Counted from the stretch's first letter, positions 52,765 through 62,463 are shown. The stretch: 64,000 bases of DNA from an uncultured Cohaesibacter sp. (GCF_963676485.1 NZ_OY781114.1:3736501-3800500), one strand, 5' to 3'. The notes: generated by a model from the sequence alone, not told the origin. Made by a program: numbers and translations.

Positions 52765-54663
52765 ATGTCAGGAAAAGCGGGTATTACCAGCTTGATTGCC
52801 TTGGGGTTGCTTGCGAGCACAAGCGCCTATGCGGAAGAGTTCAATCTTGATGAAGTCGTTGTGTCTGCGGGGCTCGTCCCGGTGGATGAGGAAAAAGTCG
52901 GTAGGGCCTATACGGTTGTTACCGGAAAACAGCTTGAGCAGAGCCAGACGAAATATGTGGCCGATGCTTTGAGGAGCGTTCCGGGGGTGACTGTCAACCG
53001 CACCGGCTCTTATGGCGGGTTGACGAATATTCGCATCCGCGGATCGGAAACGAACCATGTGCTGGTTCTGATCGACGATATCGAAGCAACCGAGAATGCC
53101 AATGGGGCATTCGACTTTGGCGGTTTGCAGGTTTCCGATATCGATCGCATCGAGGTTCTGCGTGGACCGCAGAGTGCCCTTTACGGGTCTGATGCGATTG
53201 CGGGTGTGGTTCACATCATCACCAAGTCTGGCACGCGGGACGGGAATCACGCTTCTATCAAAACGGAAACTGGCACCGATGGTACGGCTCTTTTTGACCT
53301 TGGGCTTTCTGGCGGTCAGGAGCGTTTTGACTATGCCTTTTCCGGCGCATTCAGAAGAACGGATGGGTTCAACGTCTCCGATGATGGTTCCGAAGATGAT
53401 GGGGATCGCAACCTTACCCTCAATGGACGCTTGAAGGTCGATCTGACGGATAATCTGGGCTTTAGCGGATCCATGCGTTATACGGATCGTAACTCGGACG
53501 TAGACGGTACGAATACTGCAACGGGCAAGGCGACCGATGCGGCAGGTCTTTATAGCAAGTCACGAGAATTCTACACCGGTGGTGGTCTGACCCTGTCGAC
53601 GATGGATGGTCAGTTCGTGCAGAAGGTCAAGGCCGAATATACCAACGTGGAAAGCAAGCAGAATTCCGGTGGTTTGTATATTGCGAAAACCGAGCGGACC
53701 CATCTTGGCTATCAGGGCACCTATTTCTTCGACACTCCGGGCTTTGCCGGTGGGAAACACAGCATTACCGGAGCCTCCGAATGGGAATATGAGAGCTTTG
53801 AAGATGGCTGGTTGAACAATGGTACACAGGACCGCAATCTATACGGATTTATAGGCGAATATCAGGGGCAATATTGGGACAAACTGTTTCTGAACGGCTC
53901 TGTTCGCTATGATGTGAACGACGATTTCGAAGACGCCTTCACCTATAGCGCCAGTGCTGCCTATTTGATCGATCAGACCAACACACGCTTGCATGCATCA
54001 GTTGGCAAGGGCATCAAGAATCCGAGCTTCTATGATCAATTCGGCAGCTATTCCACCTTTGTTGGCAATCCTAATCTGAAACCAGAGAGCAGCATCGGCT
54101 GGGATTTCGGCGTCAAGCAATCGATGTTTGATGATCGCTTCGCGGTGGATGTGACCTATTTCAACCAGACCTTGACAGATGCGATTGTCAGTTGTGGTGC
54201 TGGGGCTGTTACGAGCTTGTGTAACTCAAGCGACGAGACCGAAAAGCAGGGCATTGAGGTCGCTGCAGATTTCGCGGTCACCAATAGCCTGCATGTCAAA
54301 GCATCCTACACCTATCTTGATGTTGAATCGGGCGCCACTATTATTCGCGCGCCTGAGCATCAAGGATCTGTTCAGGTCACCAAGTCCTTCCTTGATGGTA
54401 AAGCGCATTTGTTTGCAGACGCCGTTTTCAATGGAGAGATGTCTGATAATGTTTGGACCGTCAATCCTTCGGGTTGGTATGTTTCTTCGCCCGTAACGCT
54501 TGCTGACTATGCTGTTGTCAATGTTGGAGCGGATTACCAGATCAACGACCATGCCCAGATCTATGGTCGCGTCGAGAACCTGCTTGATGCTGACTATCAA
54601 GAAGTCTATGGCTACAACACCGCAGGCATCACCGGCTATGTTGGTTTGAAGGCTGACTTTTGA
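52765..54663 (+). CDS. btuB: TonB-dependent cobalamin receptor
   Basis: This 632-residue outer-membrane receptor has a signal peptide (SGKAGITSLIALGLLAST ... YAEE), a TonB box near LDEVVVSAG, a plug domain (VADALRSVPGVTVNRTG, IRIRGSETNHVLVLIDD, LRGPQSALYGSDAIAGVVHI) and a 22-strand barrel that ends in the YVGLKADF aromatic terminus. The start ATG 52765 follows GGGAG. The riboswitch upstream and BtuFCD homologues downstream make vitamin B12 the substrate. It is the first gene of a nine-gene operon. Confidence 0.9.
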   Translation: MSGKAGITSLIALGLLASTSAYAEEFNLDEVVVSAGLVPVDEEKVGRAYTVVTGKQLEQSQTKYVADALRSVPGVTVNRTGSYGGLTNIRIRGSETNHVLVLIDDIEATENANGAFDFGGLQVSDIDRIEVLRGPQSALYGSDAIAGVVHIITKSGTRDGNHASIKTETGTDGTALFDLGLSGGQERFDYAFSGAFRRTDGFNVSDDGSEDDGDRNLTLNGRLKVDLTDNLGFSGSMRYTDRNSDVDGTNTATGKATDAAGLYSKSREFYTGGGLTLSTMDGQFVQKVKAEYTNVESKQNSGGLYIAKTERTHLGYQGTYFFDTPGFAGGKHSITGASEWEYESFEDGWLNNGTQDRNLYGFIGEYQGQYWDKLFLNGSVRYDVNDDFEDAFTYSASAAYLIDQTNTRLHASVGKGIKNPSFYDQFGSYSTFVGNPNLKPESSIGWDFGVKQSMFDDRFAVDVTYFNQTLTDAIVSCGAGAVTSLCNSSDETEKQGIEVAADFAVTNSLHVKASYTYLDVESGATIIRAPEHQGSVQVTKSFLDGKAHLFADAVFNGEMSDNVWTVNPSGWYVSSPVTLADYAVVNVGADYQINDHAQIYGRVENLLDADYQEVYGYNTAGITGYVGLKADF

Positions 54664-54734
54664 TCTTGCTTTAACTGAACAAAGGGGCGCGCAACATGGC
54701 GTGACCCTTTTCCCATTTGAGGGATAGAGACTAT

Positions 54735-55580
54735 ATGGTTCGGACACTGCTCATTTTTGCGCTGATTGTATTTGGCGGATTGGTGCCCGGACCTGGCCTT
54801 GCGCGTCCCAATCGGGTGGTTTCCATCAATCTTTGCACCGATCAACTTGCCATGATGGTGGCCGATCCGCAGCAATTGATCTCGGTGTCGAAACTGGCTT
54901 TTGATCCCAATACATCCGTCATGGTCAAACAAGCCAAGCGATATAAGATAAACCATGCCCGGGCTGAGGAAATTATCCGGTTGCAGCCGGATCTGGTTTT
55001 GGCGGGCATCTATACGTCCAAAAACACAATCAATCTTCTGCAGAGTTTGGGTGTGCGCGTGGAGCAATTTGCGCCCGATAGCGGCTTTGAGGCCATCCGA
55101 AAGAATATTACACGGATCGGTGCGCTGCTGGGGCAAGAGACACGCGCAAACCGGATGCTGAAGGATTTCGACAACAAGCTTGCAGCCCTCAGGAAAAACG
55201 CGCCCAAAGAGCATAAGGTGCTCGCTTCCTATGAGCCGAGTAGCTACACCGGCGGCGCTGGCACTCTGGCCAATGAAATGATCAAGGCTGCAGGCTTGCG
55301 TCATATGGGGGAAGAGCTTGGGTTTCGTGGAAGTTCGGTGAAACTGTCGCTTGAGGCGCTCATTCGCGAAAATCCGGATTATGTCATGACCTGGTCTCAA
55401 TGGACCGGCGGCCCGGCGCGCGCGACCCAGATTTTGCATCATCCTGCGCTTGATGAATGGTTCGGCCCCGATCGGCGCGTTACCGTTGATACCCGCTACT
55501 GGATTTGTGGCGGGCCCTTTACCGTGGATGCCGTGGCTGATTTGCAAAAGCAGATAGTGCAACGAGAACGAGGAAATTAG
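54735..55580 (+). CDS. btuF: cobalamin ABC transporter binding protein
   Basis: This 281-residue periplasmic protein has a signal peptide (VRTLLIFALIVFGGLVPG) and the helical-backbone FecB/BtuF fold (RVVSINLCTDQLAMMVADP, LQPDLVLAGIYTSK, then a C-terminal lobe with SSVKLSLEALIRENPDYVM). It carries B12 from the outer-membrane receptor to the permease. It lies between btuB and btuC. The start at 54735 fits the signal peptide. Confidence 0.82.
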   Translation: MVRTLLIFALIVFGGLVPGPGLARPNRVVSINLCTDQLAMMVADPQQLISVSKLAFDPNTSVMVKQAKRYKINHARAEEIIRLQPDLVLAGIYTSKNTINLLQSLGVRVEQFAPDSGFEAIRKNITRIGALLGQETRANRMLKDFDNKLAALRKNAPKEHKVLASYEPSSYTGGAGTLANEMIKAAGLRHMGEELGFRGSSVKLSLEALIRENPDYVMTWSQWTGGPARATQILHHPALDEWFGPDRRVTVDTRYWICGGPFTVDAVADLQKQIVQRERGN

Positions 55581-55583
55581 CCG

Positions 55584-56582
55584 ATGGGGCGCCCTTCATT
55601 TCCAATATTAACCACACTGTTGTTGTGCCTTGTTGTGGTTCTTTTCCTCTTTTCATTGGCGGTCGGTCAGGTTTGGATCAATCCTTTGAAAGGTCTTTTC
55701 GGAGCGCGTGATGATATTGCACGGGTTGACCATATCATCCTGCTTCAGATCCGCTTGCCTCGCGCACTTCTCGGATTGGCTATTGGTGGTATCCTGGGGC
55801 TTTCTGGTGCCGTTTTGCAGGGGCTGCTGCGCAACCCGCTGGCCGAGCCCGGCGTTATGGGCATGTCTGCCTCCGCTTCGCTCGGGGCTGTCATTGCAAT
55901 CTATACGGGGCTGACAACGACCTTTGCCTATGCGCTGCCGATTGCGGCCTTGTTGGGCGCATTGTTCGGGGTGCTGTTGCTCTTGTTGCTGGCAGGCAGA
56001 AGCGCCGATGTGCTTACGCTCATCCTGTCGGGCGTTGCCATCACCTCACTCGCCAGCGCGCTCACATCGCTGGCTCTGAACCTATCTTCCAATCCTTTTG
56101 CATCTCTGGAAATCGTCTTCTGGATGCTGGGGTCCCTGACGGATCGCAGTATGGTTCACGTCTGGTTGTCGGTTCCGTTGATCATTGTGGGCAGCATCAT
56201 GCTGTTCTCAACGGCGCGTGCGCTGGATGCTCTCAGCCTCGGGCCTGATGTTGCGCGGTCATTGGGCGTTGATATGCGCCGAACCCGCACTTTGGCCATT
56301 TTGGGCACGGCGGTCGGGGTTGGCGCGGCCACTGCGGTCAGTGGAACCATCGGATTCGTTGGTCTGATTGTGCCGCATCTCTTGCGCCCTCTTGTCGGGT
56401 TCCGCCCGAGCCGGTTGTTGCCGGTGAGCGCCCTTGGCGGGGCTGCCTTTCTGCTGGCGTCGGATTTGTTCATTCGTCTGGTTATGCCTGACAAGGATCT
56501 CAAGCTTGGTGTTGTAACGGCTATTATCGGCGCGCCATTCTTCCTGTGGCTCTTGCGCAAGATTAGAAGGAGGGCCGTTTAA
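55584..56582 (+). CDS. btuC: cobalamin ABC transporter permease
   Basis: This 332-residue permease has about ten hydrophobic segments and FecCD/BtuC landmarks: IRLPRALLGLAIGGILGLSGAVLQG near residue 60, NPLAEPGVMGMSASASLGAV, and SGTIGFVGLIVPHLLRPLVG at about 260. It is the membrane channel for B12. The stop overlaps the ATPase start as TAATG. Confidence 0.85.
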   Translation: MGRPSFPILTTLLLCLVVVLFLFSLAVGQVWINPLKGLFGARDDIARVDHIILLQIRLPRALLGLAIGGILGLSGAVLQGLLRNPLAEPGVMGMSASASLGAVIAIYTGLTTTFAYALPIAALLGALFGVLLLLLLAGRSADVLTLILSGVAITSLASALTSLALNLSSNPFASLEIVFWMLGSLTDRSMVHVWLSVPLIIVGSIMLFSTARALDALSLGPDVARSLGVDMRRTRTLAILGTAVGVGAATAVSGTIGFVGLIVPHLLRPLVGFRPSRLLPVSALGGAAFLLASDLFIRLVMPDKDLKLGVVTAIIGAPFFLWLLRKIRRRAV

Positions 56583-57403
56583 TGTCTATCGAATGTACTG
56601 GCGTTGGTATCAAGCTGGGCAAATGCCAAGCCGTCAAACATGTGACCTTTTCCTCCCAAAAGCCCGAGCTCATTGGCCTTATTGGGCCCAATGGGGCAGG
56701 CAAGTCGTCGTTGATGCGGGCTCTGGTGGGGCTCATCAATTTCTCCGGGCAAATTCTCATTGATGAGGTACCCAGCTATGACATGAGCGCGATGGAACTG
56801 GCGCGGCGGGTTGCCTTTCTGCCTCAGGAGCGCGTTGTGCATTGGTCTTTGGCTGTGCGGGATGTCGTGATGCTGGGGCGCATGCCCCATCAATCGGGAT
56901 TTGGTCGTGCATCACCCGCCGATGAAGAGGCGGTGGACCGAGCCCTTGATCTTATGAGCCTTAAAGGCCTGCAAGAGCGCACATTTGACGAGCTGTCCGG
57001 CGGCGAGCAGGCGCGGGTTCTGATTGCGCGTCTGGTCGCGCAGGAGGCGAATGCGATTATTGCCGATGAACCTGTAAACGGGTTGGACCCAGCCCATCAG
57101 ATCGGCCTGATGCGTCTTCTGAAGCAATTGGTGGGGCAGGGCAAGACGGTTCTGGTCTCATTGCATGATCTTTCGCTTGCCAGCCAATGGTGCGAACGGA
57201 TTCTTATTCTGAATGACGGTGTGCTGCTTGATGATGGCACGCCCAAGAATGTCATGACGGCGCGACGTATGCAGGAAGTTTACGGGGTCCGGATTCAGAC
57301 TGTTGAGGTTGGCAAACAGTCTTTCATTATTCCGATCGAGTTGGTAGGACACGCCATCCCCGCACTTGGGGATTCCGAAGGAGAGGAAGCCAATGGCATT
57401 TAA
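56582..57403 (+). CDS. btuD: cobalamin ABC transporter ATPase
   Basis: This 273-residue ATPase has Walker A GPNGAGKSS, a Q-loop LPQERVVHW, signature LSGGEQARV, Walker B AIIADEPVNGLD and a switch His in VSLHDLSLAS. It drives B12 import with the permease. The C-terminal 45 residues extend past the usual end. It overlaps exbB by 11 nt. Confidence 0.85.
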   Translation: MSIECTGVGIKLGKCQAVKHVTFSSQKPELIGLIGPNGAGKSSLMRALVGLINFSGQILIDEVPSYDMSAMELARRVAFLPQERVVHWSLAVRDVVMLGRMPHQSGFGRASPADEEAVDRALDLMSLKGLQERTFDELSGGEQARVLIARLVAQEANAIIADEPVNGLDPAHQIGLMRLLKQLVGQGKTVLVSLHDLSLASQWCERILILNDGVLLDDGTPKNVMTARRMQEVYGVRIQTVEVGKQSFIIPIELVGHAIPALGDSEGEEANGI

Positions 57404-58022
57404 GCAACATTTGTTTGATCTCTGGTCACTGCTGATCGATATGGGGGGATGGACGCTTGTCGCACTGGCTGCCCTTTCCATTCTCACGGTCGCTACCGCT
57501 CTGGTTTCTGGCGTGCAAATCGCGATGCTACAGCCGCATTCCTATCGCAGCGGCGCGGCACAGGATCTACGTTATCACATCGAGAAGCGCAAAAAGGCAG
57601 GCGCGACACGCGAACAGATCGAGGAAAGTGCAACGATCGTTGTGCGCGGCTTTCTCAGGCAAGCGCGTACCGGGTTCCGCCTGCTCGAGCTGATCGTGAC
57701 GGCTGCGCCTCTGTTGGGGCTTCTTGGCACGGTGCTTGGTATGATTGATGCTTTTCAGGCCATGCAGGCCGCCGGTGATGCGGTCAATCCTTCCGATCTG
57801 GCTGGTGGTATCTGGGTGGCCCTGATTACCACGGCTGCAGGTATGGTCATTGCGCTGACGGCCATGATCATTCATGCCTTGCTCGACAGTCTGGTTGAAA
57901 GCCTGCGCTATCGTCTTGAATGCGTTGCGACGGATGCTTTGTTTGGCAATGCCTCCGAGCGCTCCGGCTATCGCACCGAGGCCTCTGCCCAGAATGATAT
58001 CCTGAATGCCGGAGCCGAGTGA
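57393..58022 (+). CDS. exbB: ExbB/TolQ-family motor protein
   Basis: This 209-residue inner-membrane protein has three hydrophobic segments and the MotA/TolQ/ExbB signature LELIVTAAPLLGLLGTVLGMIDAF, then a last helix with GGIWVALITTAAGMVIALTAMI. It is the stator pentamer that uses the proton gradient to power TonB. ATG at 57393 lies inside the btuD 3' end. It is dedicated to the B12 receptor by operon position. Confidence 0.88.
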   Translation: MAFKQHLFDLWSLLIDMGGWTLVALAALSILTVATALVSGVQIAMLQPHSYRSGAAQDLRYHIEKRKKAGATREQIEESATIVVRGFLRQARTGFRLLELIVTAAPLLGLLGTVLGMIDAFQAMQAAGDAVNPSDLAGGIWVALITTAAGMVIALTAMIIHALLDSLVESLRYRLECVATDALFGNASERSGYRTEASAQNDILNAGAE

Positions 58023-58414
58023 TGGCGTTTGATTTTTCAGAAGAAAGAAGGCGCAGACCGCGGGTCAGCCTCACATCCCTGATTGATGTGATCTTTATTC
58101 TGATTGTCTTTTTCATGCTTGTTTCGTCCTTCAGCCAGTATCGGGTTATTGATCTGGTCAAGGGACAAAGCGGACGTGGCGGGCAGTCCACCGCCCTGCG
58201 CCTCATATTGCAAGCCGATGGAGACCTTTTGACCAGCGCGGGCGACCCCGTTGATGACGCCTTGGCCGATGCTGTTGCCAACCATCAGCCTGTGAGTATT
58301 TTTCTGGAGCCATCTGTCCCGATCCAGCATGGGGTTGATGCGCTCGACCGGCTGAAGGCAATGGGCATTACGAAGGTTTCTCTGGTGCCGGAGGCAAGCC
58401 ATGCAGTTCAATGA
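58022..58414 (+). CDS. exbD: ExbD-family motor protein, first copy
   Basis: This 130-residue protein has an N-terminal cytoplasmic segment with basic residues, one transmembrane helix at about 16-40 with the key aspartate in LTSLIDVIFILIVFFML, and a periplasmic domain. The aspartate (in SLIDVIF) carries the proton in known ExbD proteins. It starts 1 base from the exbB stop (TGATG). A second, different ExbD follows. Confidence 0.88.
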   Translation: MAFDFSEERRRRPRVSLTSLIDVIFILIVFFMLVSSFSQYRVIDLVKGQSGRGGQSTALRLILQADGDLLTSAGDPVDDALADAVANHQPVSIFLEPSVPIQHGVDALDRLKAMGITKVSLVPEASHAVQ

Positions 58415-58796
58415 ACCGGAACGACACGCATTTGGCGAAACCATCCTGCCGATGATCAATGTTGTGTTTCTGTTGCTTATCTTCCTGATGTTGATGGGGC
58501 ATATTTCGGAGCGGCCAAAGCTCGATATTGATCCGGCCGAAAGCGCTCAGAGCGAGGAAAAAGGCGCCGCCTTGATGCTCTTTGTTGATGCGCAAGGAGC
58601 GGTGCAGTTTCAATCACATATGCAGAGGGATGAAGCCTTTGCCGCACTGAAGGCGGCGCTTGAGGAAGACACGGGCGCACGCGATCTGGTTATCCGCGCC
58701 GATGCCGGAGCCGATTTCGCTCAGGTGCTCGATCTGGCCCAGATGTTCCAGCCCTATAGCAAGGGCGAGGTCAAGCTGGAGGTGCGGCAACGGTGA
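58401..58796 (+). CDS. exbD: ExbD-family motor protein, second copy
   Basis: This 131-residue protein is a second ExbD. Its helix reads TILPMINVVFLLLIFLMLMG: an asparagine (N in PMINVVF) stands where the proton-carrying aspartate of ExbD normally is. The periplasmic domain is intact. It overlaps the first copy by 14 nt and tonB as GTGA. A non-protonatable second copy would make a mixed dimer in the stator, an unusual motor. Confidence 0.85.
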   Translation: MQFNEPERHAFGETILPMINVVFLLLIFLMLMGHISERPKLDIDPAESAQSEEKGAALMLFVDAQGAVQFQSHMQRDEAFAALKAALEEDTGARDLVIRADAGADFAQVLDLAQMFQPYSKGEVKLEVRQR

Positions 58797-60067
58797 AGCG
58801 GCTGGCCTTATGGATTGTTTGCATTTGTGCTGGTGTCCTGGTGCATCTTGCGCTGGCGTTCGCCTATTGGGCGGAGCTGGATGGCGAATCCCGCTACGAT
58901 ATGGGTGGTGCCTTCATGGGGAACATGCAAGTGAGCATCATGCCGGATATGGGGCAGGGAATCGCTGGTGGTGACACGGATAATTTGCAGAAGGATGCCC
59001 CTGACGAGACGCAAAGCGACACTTCGCCGGTACAAGAACCATCTGACACTGAAAGTGACGCTCTGACGGATCCTGCTTCGACAAAGGAGCAAGTGATTGA
59101 GCCTGCTTCAGAGCAGCCAGAGCCGCTTTCTGAGCAGGATGTGGCTGCATCGGAAAGCATCGAGCCTGTTGAGCCCGCTATTCCAGAAGCAGAAGAAAAG
59201 GTTACCCCCCAAGAAGAGGCTGCGCCCGTCGATGAGGTTGCTCGCGCAGGGGGAACTGACGCTGAGGCCGAGTCCGTATCTGAAGCTGAGGCTGCCAAGG
59301 AGCCTGAATCAGTTGAGCCCGAAGCCGTTGTGCCGGAGCCTAAGGTTGAGCCCATATACAACGCGCAACTCGAGGCCAAAACAGAACCAGACTCTGAGGC
59401 CAACCGGACGGCAGAGGAGGCGGAGCAAACCACAGACAGCCCCGCAAAGATCTCTAGGCCAGCTTCATCTCCGGCTCCGGTTGTTGTGCGGGCGCAAGAA
59501 GAGGCTCCCCCGCAGGACAAGGAGGAAGAGCCGGCCAAGCATGTCTCTCTTATGAAAGGAGGCGCGCTGGCAGCCTTGCCCGCGTCAGCCCCAAGGCCCA
59601 AGATCGCAGCCGCTCCGGCACCAAAAGGTATGCGTGTCGCCCAGAAAACACGCGCCTCTTCTGCAAGTCGCAAGGCTTCTGCCCAAGGCAAAAGAGCGGG
59701 GTCTCCCGAGAATTTGGGGAAGGCTTCCGTAAGAGGAGATGGCGGCACATCCGACAAGGCAGGCGGCGCTGGGGCCCGCGGTGTCCGCGCAAGCTATGCG
59801 ACACAGTTGCGCCGCTGGATAGAGCGGCATAAGCGCTATCCGCGTTCGGCCAAAATGCGTGGTGTTCAGGGACAGGGCGTGGTACGCATTGTGATCAATC
59901 GGTCCGGTCGCGTTCTGAAATCGACCCTCGTCAAGAGCGCGGGGGATCGGTATCTGGATGATGAGATCCGGTCCCTTCCCATGCGAGCTTCTCCGGCACC
60001 AAAACCGCCAAAGCAGTTCTCTGGGGCACGACATACTTTGACCCTGCCTGTGAGATTCTCAAGATAA
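58793..60067 (+). CDS. tonB: TonB-family energy transducer
   Basis: This 424-residue protein has one N-terminal membrane anchor (LALWIVCICAGVLVHLALAF), a very long acidic Glu/Pro/Ser/Ala-rich spacer (residues 60-260), a basic KRASS/KASAQGKRAG segment and a C-terminal TonB domain (YATQLRRWIERHKRYPRSAK, then GQGVVRIVINRSGRVL and a final LTLPVRFSR). It links the ExbB-ExbD motor to BtuB. The spacer is longer than in E. coli TonB (239 residues in all), which suits a wide periplasm or a crowded cell wall. GTG start at 58793 overlaps the exbD stop. Confidence 0.85.
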   Translation: MKRLALWIVCICAGVLVHLALAFAYWAELDGESRYDMGGAFMGNMQVSIMPDMGQGIAGGDTDNLQKDAPDETQSDTSPVQEPSDTESDALTDPASTKEQVIEPASEQPEPLSEQDVAASESIEPVEPAIPEAEEKVTPQEEAAPVDEVARAGGTDAEAESVSEAEAAKEPESVEPEAVVPEPKVEPIYNAQLEAKTEPDSEANRTAEEAEQTTDSPAKISRPASSPAPVVVRAQEEAPPQDKEEEPAKHVSLMKGGALAALPASAPRPKIAAAPAPKGMRVAQKTRASSASRKASAQGKRAGSPENLGKASVRGDGGTSDKAGGAGARGVRASYATQLRRWIERHKRYPRSAKMRGVQGQGVVRIVINRSGRVLKSTLVKSAGDRYLDDEIRSLPMRASPAPKPPKQFSGARHTLTLPVRFSR

Positions 60068-60736
60068 ATGCCCTTTCCATGTTCAATCGTTCATGATGCG
60101 CCTTGGCTCTCTGTTTCCTTTGCCCGTCCGGTGCGCGTTGTCAGCTGGGCGGTGAACCGTCCCGGTCTTGTGTCTGCGCAACAATTGCTGTGGCGTGAGG
60201 TGAAGAACCGGGATCTGCCGATTGATGTGGATCCTGTGGCCTGGCTTCAAAAAGAGCTGAAAGCGCGGGACGCTCTGGACGCGGTGACGATGCTGACCTC
60301 TTGCGACATAGGGAATTATTGCATTGCCGATGCGGCTATTGAGGATGTGCAGGTCAAGGCCATCGTGACGGTTGGATTGTCCAATGCCGAGCGGATCGGT
60401 AAGCGCCTTGACTGGAGCAAGGAAGGGTGGGGGACCATCAATCTTGCTGTCATTATTGATCAGGGACTGAAGGAGTGGGCTCTTCTGGAAGCAATGTCCA
60501 TCGCGACAGAGGCCCGCACAGCAGCTGTTTGTGATGCTGATATCCAGATTGCGACGGGACGGGCGACCGGAACGGGTACGGATTGTGTGGCTATTGCCGC
60601 CCCAGAAGGCGATATGGCCTATGCGGGGTTGCATACGGCTTTGGGCGAAGCAATCGGCATCTCGGTTTATGATGCTGTCTCCGCGGCTATCAACAAGTGG
60701 CGCAAAACAAGATCGGGCAAGATCTTCTCAAGCTGA
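60068..60736 (+). CDS. cbiZ: adenosylcobinamide amidohydrolase
   Basis: This 222-residue protein has CbiZ landmarks: VSWAVNRPGLVSAQQLLWREV near residue 30, TSCDIGNYCIADAAIEDV, and the late ATGRATGTGTDCVAIAAP motif. CbiZ hydrolyses the amide of adenosylcobinamide to give adenosylcobyric acid, letting cells reuse imported incomplete or foreign corrinoids. It starts right at the tonB stop, so import and salvage are in one riboswitch-controlled operon. Confidence 0.88.
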   Translation: MPFPCSIVHDAPWLSVSFARPVRVVSWAVNRPGLVSAQQLLWREVKNRDLPIDVDPVAWLQKELKARDALDAVTMLTSCDIGNYCIADAAIEDVQVKAIVTVGLSNAERIGKRLDWSKEGWGTINLAVIIDQGLKEWALLEAMSIATEARTAAVCDADIQIATGRATGTGTDCVAIAAPEGDMAYAGLHTALGEAIGISVYDAVSAAINKWRKTRSGKIFSS

Positions 60737-61020
60737 TACTATCGCCACTCTTTCAAGCTCTTGGATTTTTGACACTCGCGACGTCGTTCGATGGTCTCCG
60801 GTCTTTCTGCTGGGGAGCGCTCTTTATGCACCTAGTAGAAAAGTATTAGGCCTTGGATTGAACTTTTCGGGCGTTCATGCGTTGGTCATAGATATATCAT
60901 TTGTATTTCATGAAATCCGTGTTTGAAAAGAAACAAGGCTTGAAGTCTGATGGCGCTTTGCGGCAGAACAGGGTAGGTTCGTGTCGTATCGGGATGTGGT
61001 TCGCAATAATGAGGTAGTCA

Positions 61021-62427
61021 GTGCAATTCGAAGAAATCAATCAGGATGGCGCCTCTGTTTTGCAGCAGGTGCGCGATGATAACGGGATGATTTCCCAAGA
61101 GCTTTTTCAGCTCATCGACGACGCTATTGAAGCGCGCAATTCTGATCTTCTCGTAAGCCTGACACAGGATCTGCATGAGGCGGATCTCGGCGATATCATT
61201 GAAGCGCTCAGCCCGAAAGATCGCTCTGATTTCATCGAGTTACTGGGGGATTCCTTCGACTATACCGCGCTGGTCGAACTGGATGATTCCCTGCGCTCCA
61301 AGATCGTTGAATCCTTGCCGAACGAGCTGGTTGCCGAAGGCATCAGTGAGCTTGATTCGGATGATGCCATCGTCATTCTGGAAGATCTGGAAGCAGAGGA
61401 TCAGGCCGAAATTCTGGCAGCTCTGCCGGCCATTGACAGGCTGCAGCTCAAGCGCTCGCTGGATTATCCGGAAGATTCCGCTGGCCGTTTGATGCAAACC
61501 GATTTCATCGCGGTGGCTCCATTCTGGACTGTTGGTCAGACAATCGATTATCTCCGCGAGACGTCCGACCTTCCTGATGATTTCTATCAGATTTTTGTTA
61601 TCGACCCAGGGCACCGCTTGCTGGGGACGATCTCGCTTGACACGTTGTTGCGTGCTCGCAGGCCAACGCGGATCTCCGAGATCCAGAATGAAGAGCGCCA
61701 TTTCGTGATGGTGGATCAGGATCAGGAAGACGTGTCCCGCCTGTTCGAGCGCTATGACCTTTTGTCGACCGCTGTTCTGGATGAAGGGGAGCGGCTGGTT
61801 GGTGTCATCACGATTGATGACGTCGTCGACGTGATCCATGAAGAGGCTGCCGAGGACATCAAGCGTCTGGGTGGTGTTGGTGATGAAGAAATCACCGATA
61901 CGGTCATTGCGACCGTACGATCGCGCATGCCTTGGCTTATCGTCAATCTGGCGACAGCCATTGTTGCTTCGCAAGTGATTGCGTTCTTTGACGGCACCAT
62001 TGCGCAGATGGTGGCCTTGGCGGTGTTGATGCCGATTGTTGCTTCCATGGGGGGGAATGCGGCGACACAGACAATGACGGTTGCGGTTCGAGCGCTCGCC
62101 ACACAGGATCTGGACAAGTTCAACATGTTGCGCGTGGTGTCTCGTGAGATTCTGGTCTCTATTGTCAATGGCATTGCATTTGCCATCATATTGGGCATCA
62201 TCGCAGCTTTCTGGTTTTCCAATATCCAGCTTGGCTACGTTATGGGAGCCGCGTTGATCGTCAATCTGTTCTTTGCCGGTCTATCGGGCATTCTCATTCC
62301 TGTTGGGCTGCAGAAAGCAGGCATTGATCCGGCAATTGCTTCGTCGGTTTTCATAACGACGGTTACAGATGTTGTCGGTTTCTTTTCTTTTCTCGGTCTC
62401 GCAGGCTGGTGGTTCGGCTTATTGTAA
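61021..62427 (+). CDS. mgtE: magnesium transporter MgtE
   Basis: This 468-residue channel has an N-terminal helical domain (residues 1-140, with LVSLTQDLHEADLGDIIEAL), two CBS domains at about 140-270 (DFIAVAPFWTVGQTIDYLRE, then FVMVDQDQEDVSRLFERYDL) and five C-terminal transmembrane helices with MPIVASMGGNAATQTM. The cytoplasmic domains sense Mg2+ and close the channel. The start is GTG. No Mg riboswitch is visible in the 284-bp gap upstream. Confidence 0.9.
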   Translation: MQFEEINQDGASVLQQVRDDNGMISQELFQLIDDAIEARNSDLLVSLTQDLHEADLGDIIEALSPKDRSDFIELLGDSFDYTALVELDDSLRSKIVESLPNELVAEGISELDSDDAIVILEDLEAEDQAEILAALPAIDRLQLKRSLDYPEDSAGRLMQTDFIAVAPFWTVGQTIDYLRETSDLPDDFYQIFVIDPGHRLLGTISLDTLLRARRPTRISEIQNEERHFVMVDQDQEDVSRLFERYDLLSTAVLDEGERLVGVITIDDVVDVIHEEAAEDIKRLGGVGDEEITDTVIATVRSRMPWLIVNLATAIVASQVIAFFDGTIAQMVALAVLMPIVASMGGNAATQTMTVAVRALATQDLDKFNMLRVVSREILVSIVNGIAFAIILGIIAAFWFSNIQLGYVMGAALIVNLFFAGLSGILIPVGLQKAGIDPAIASSVFITTVTDVVGFFSFLGLAGWWFGLL

Positions 62428-62463
62428 ATGACTGGGAGCTGACGCCTAACGAAGGAGAGACGT

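Noticed and set aside
58894-59757. 287-codon minus-strand Ser/Gly-rich frame opposite tonB
   Set aside because: It is the antisense reading of the repetitive acidic TonB spacer.
60737-61020. Magnesium riboswitch upstream of mgtE
   Set aside because: I could not find the conserved M-box blocks in this gap.
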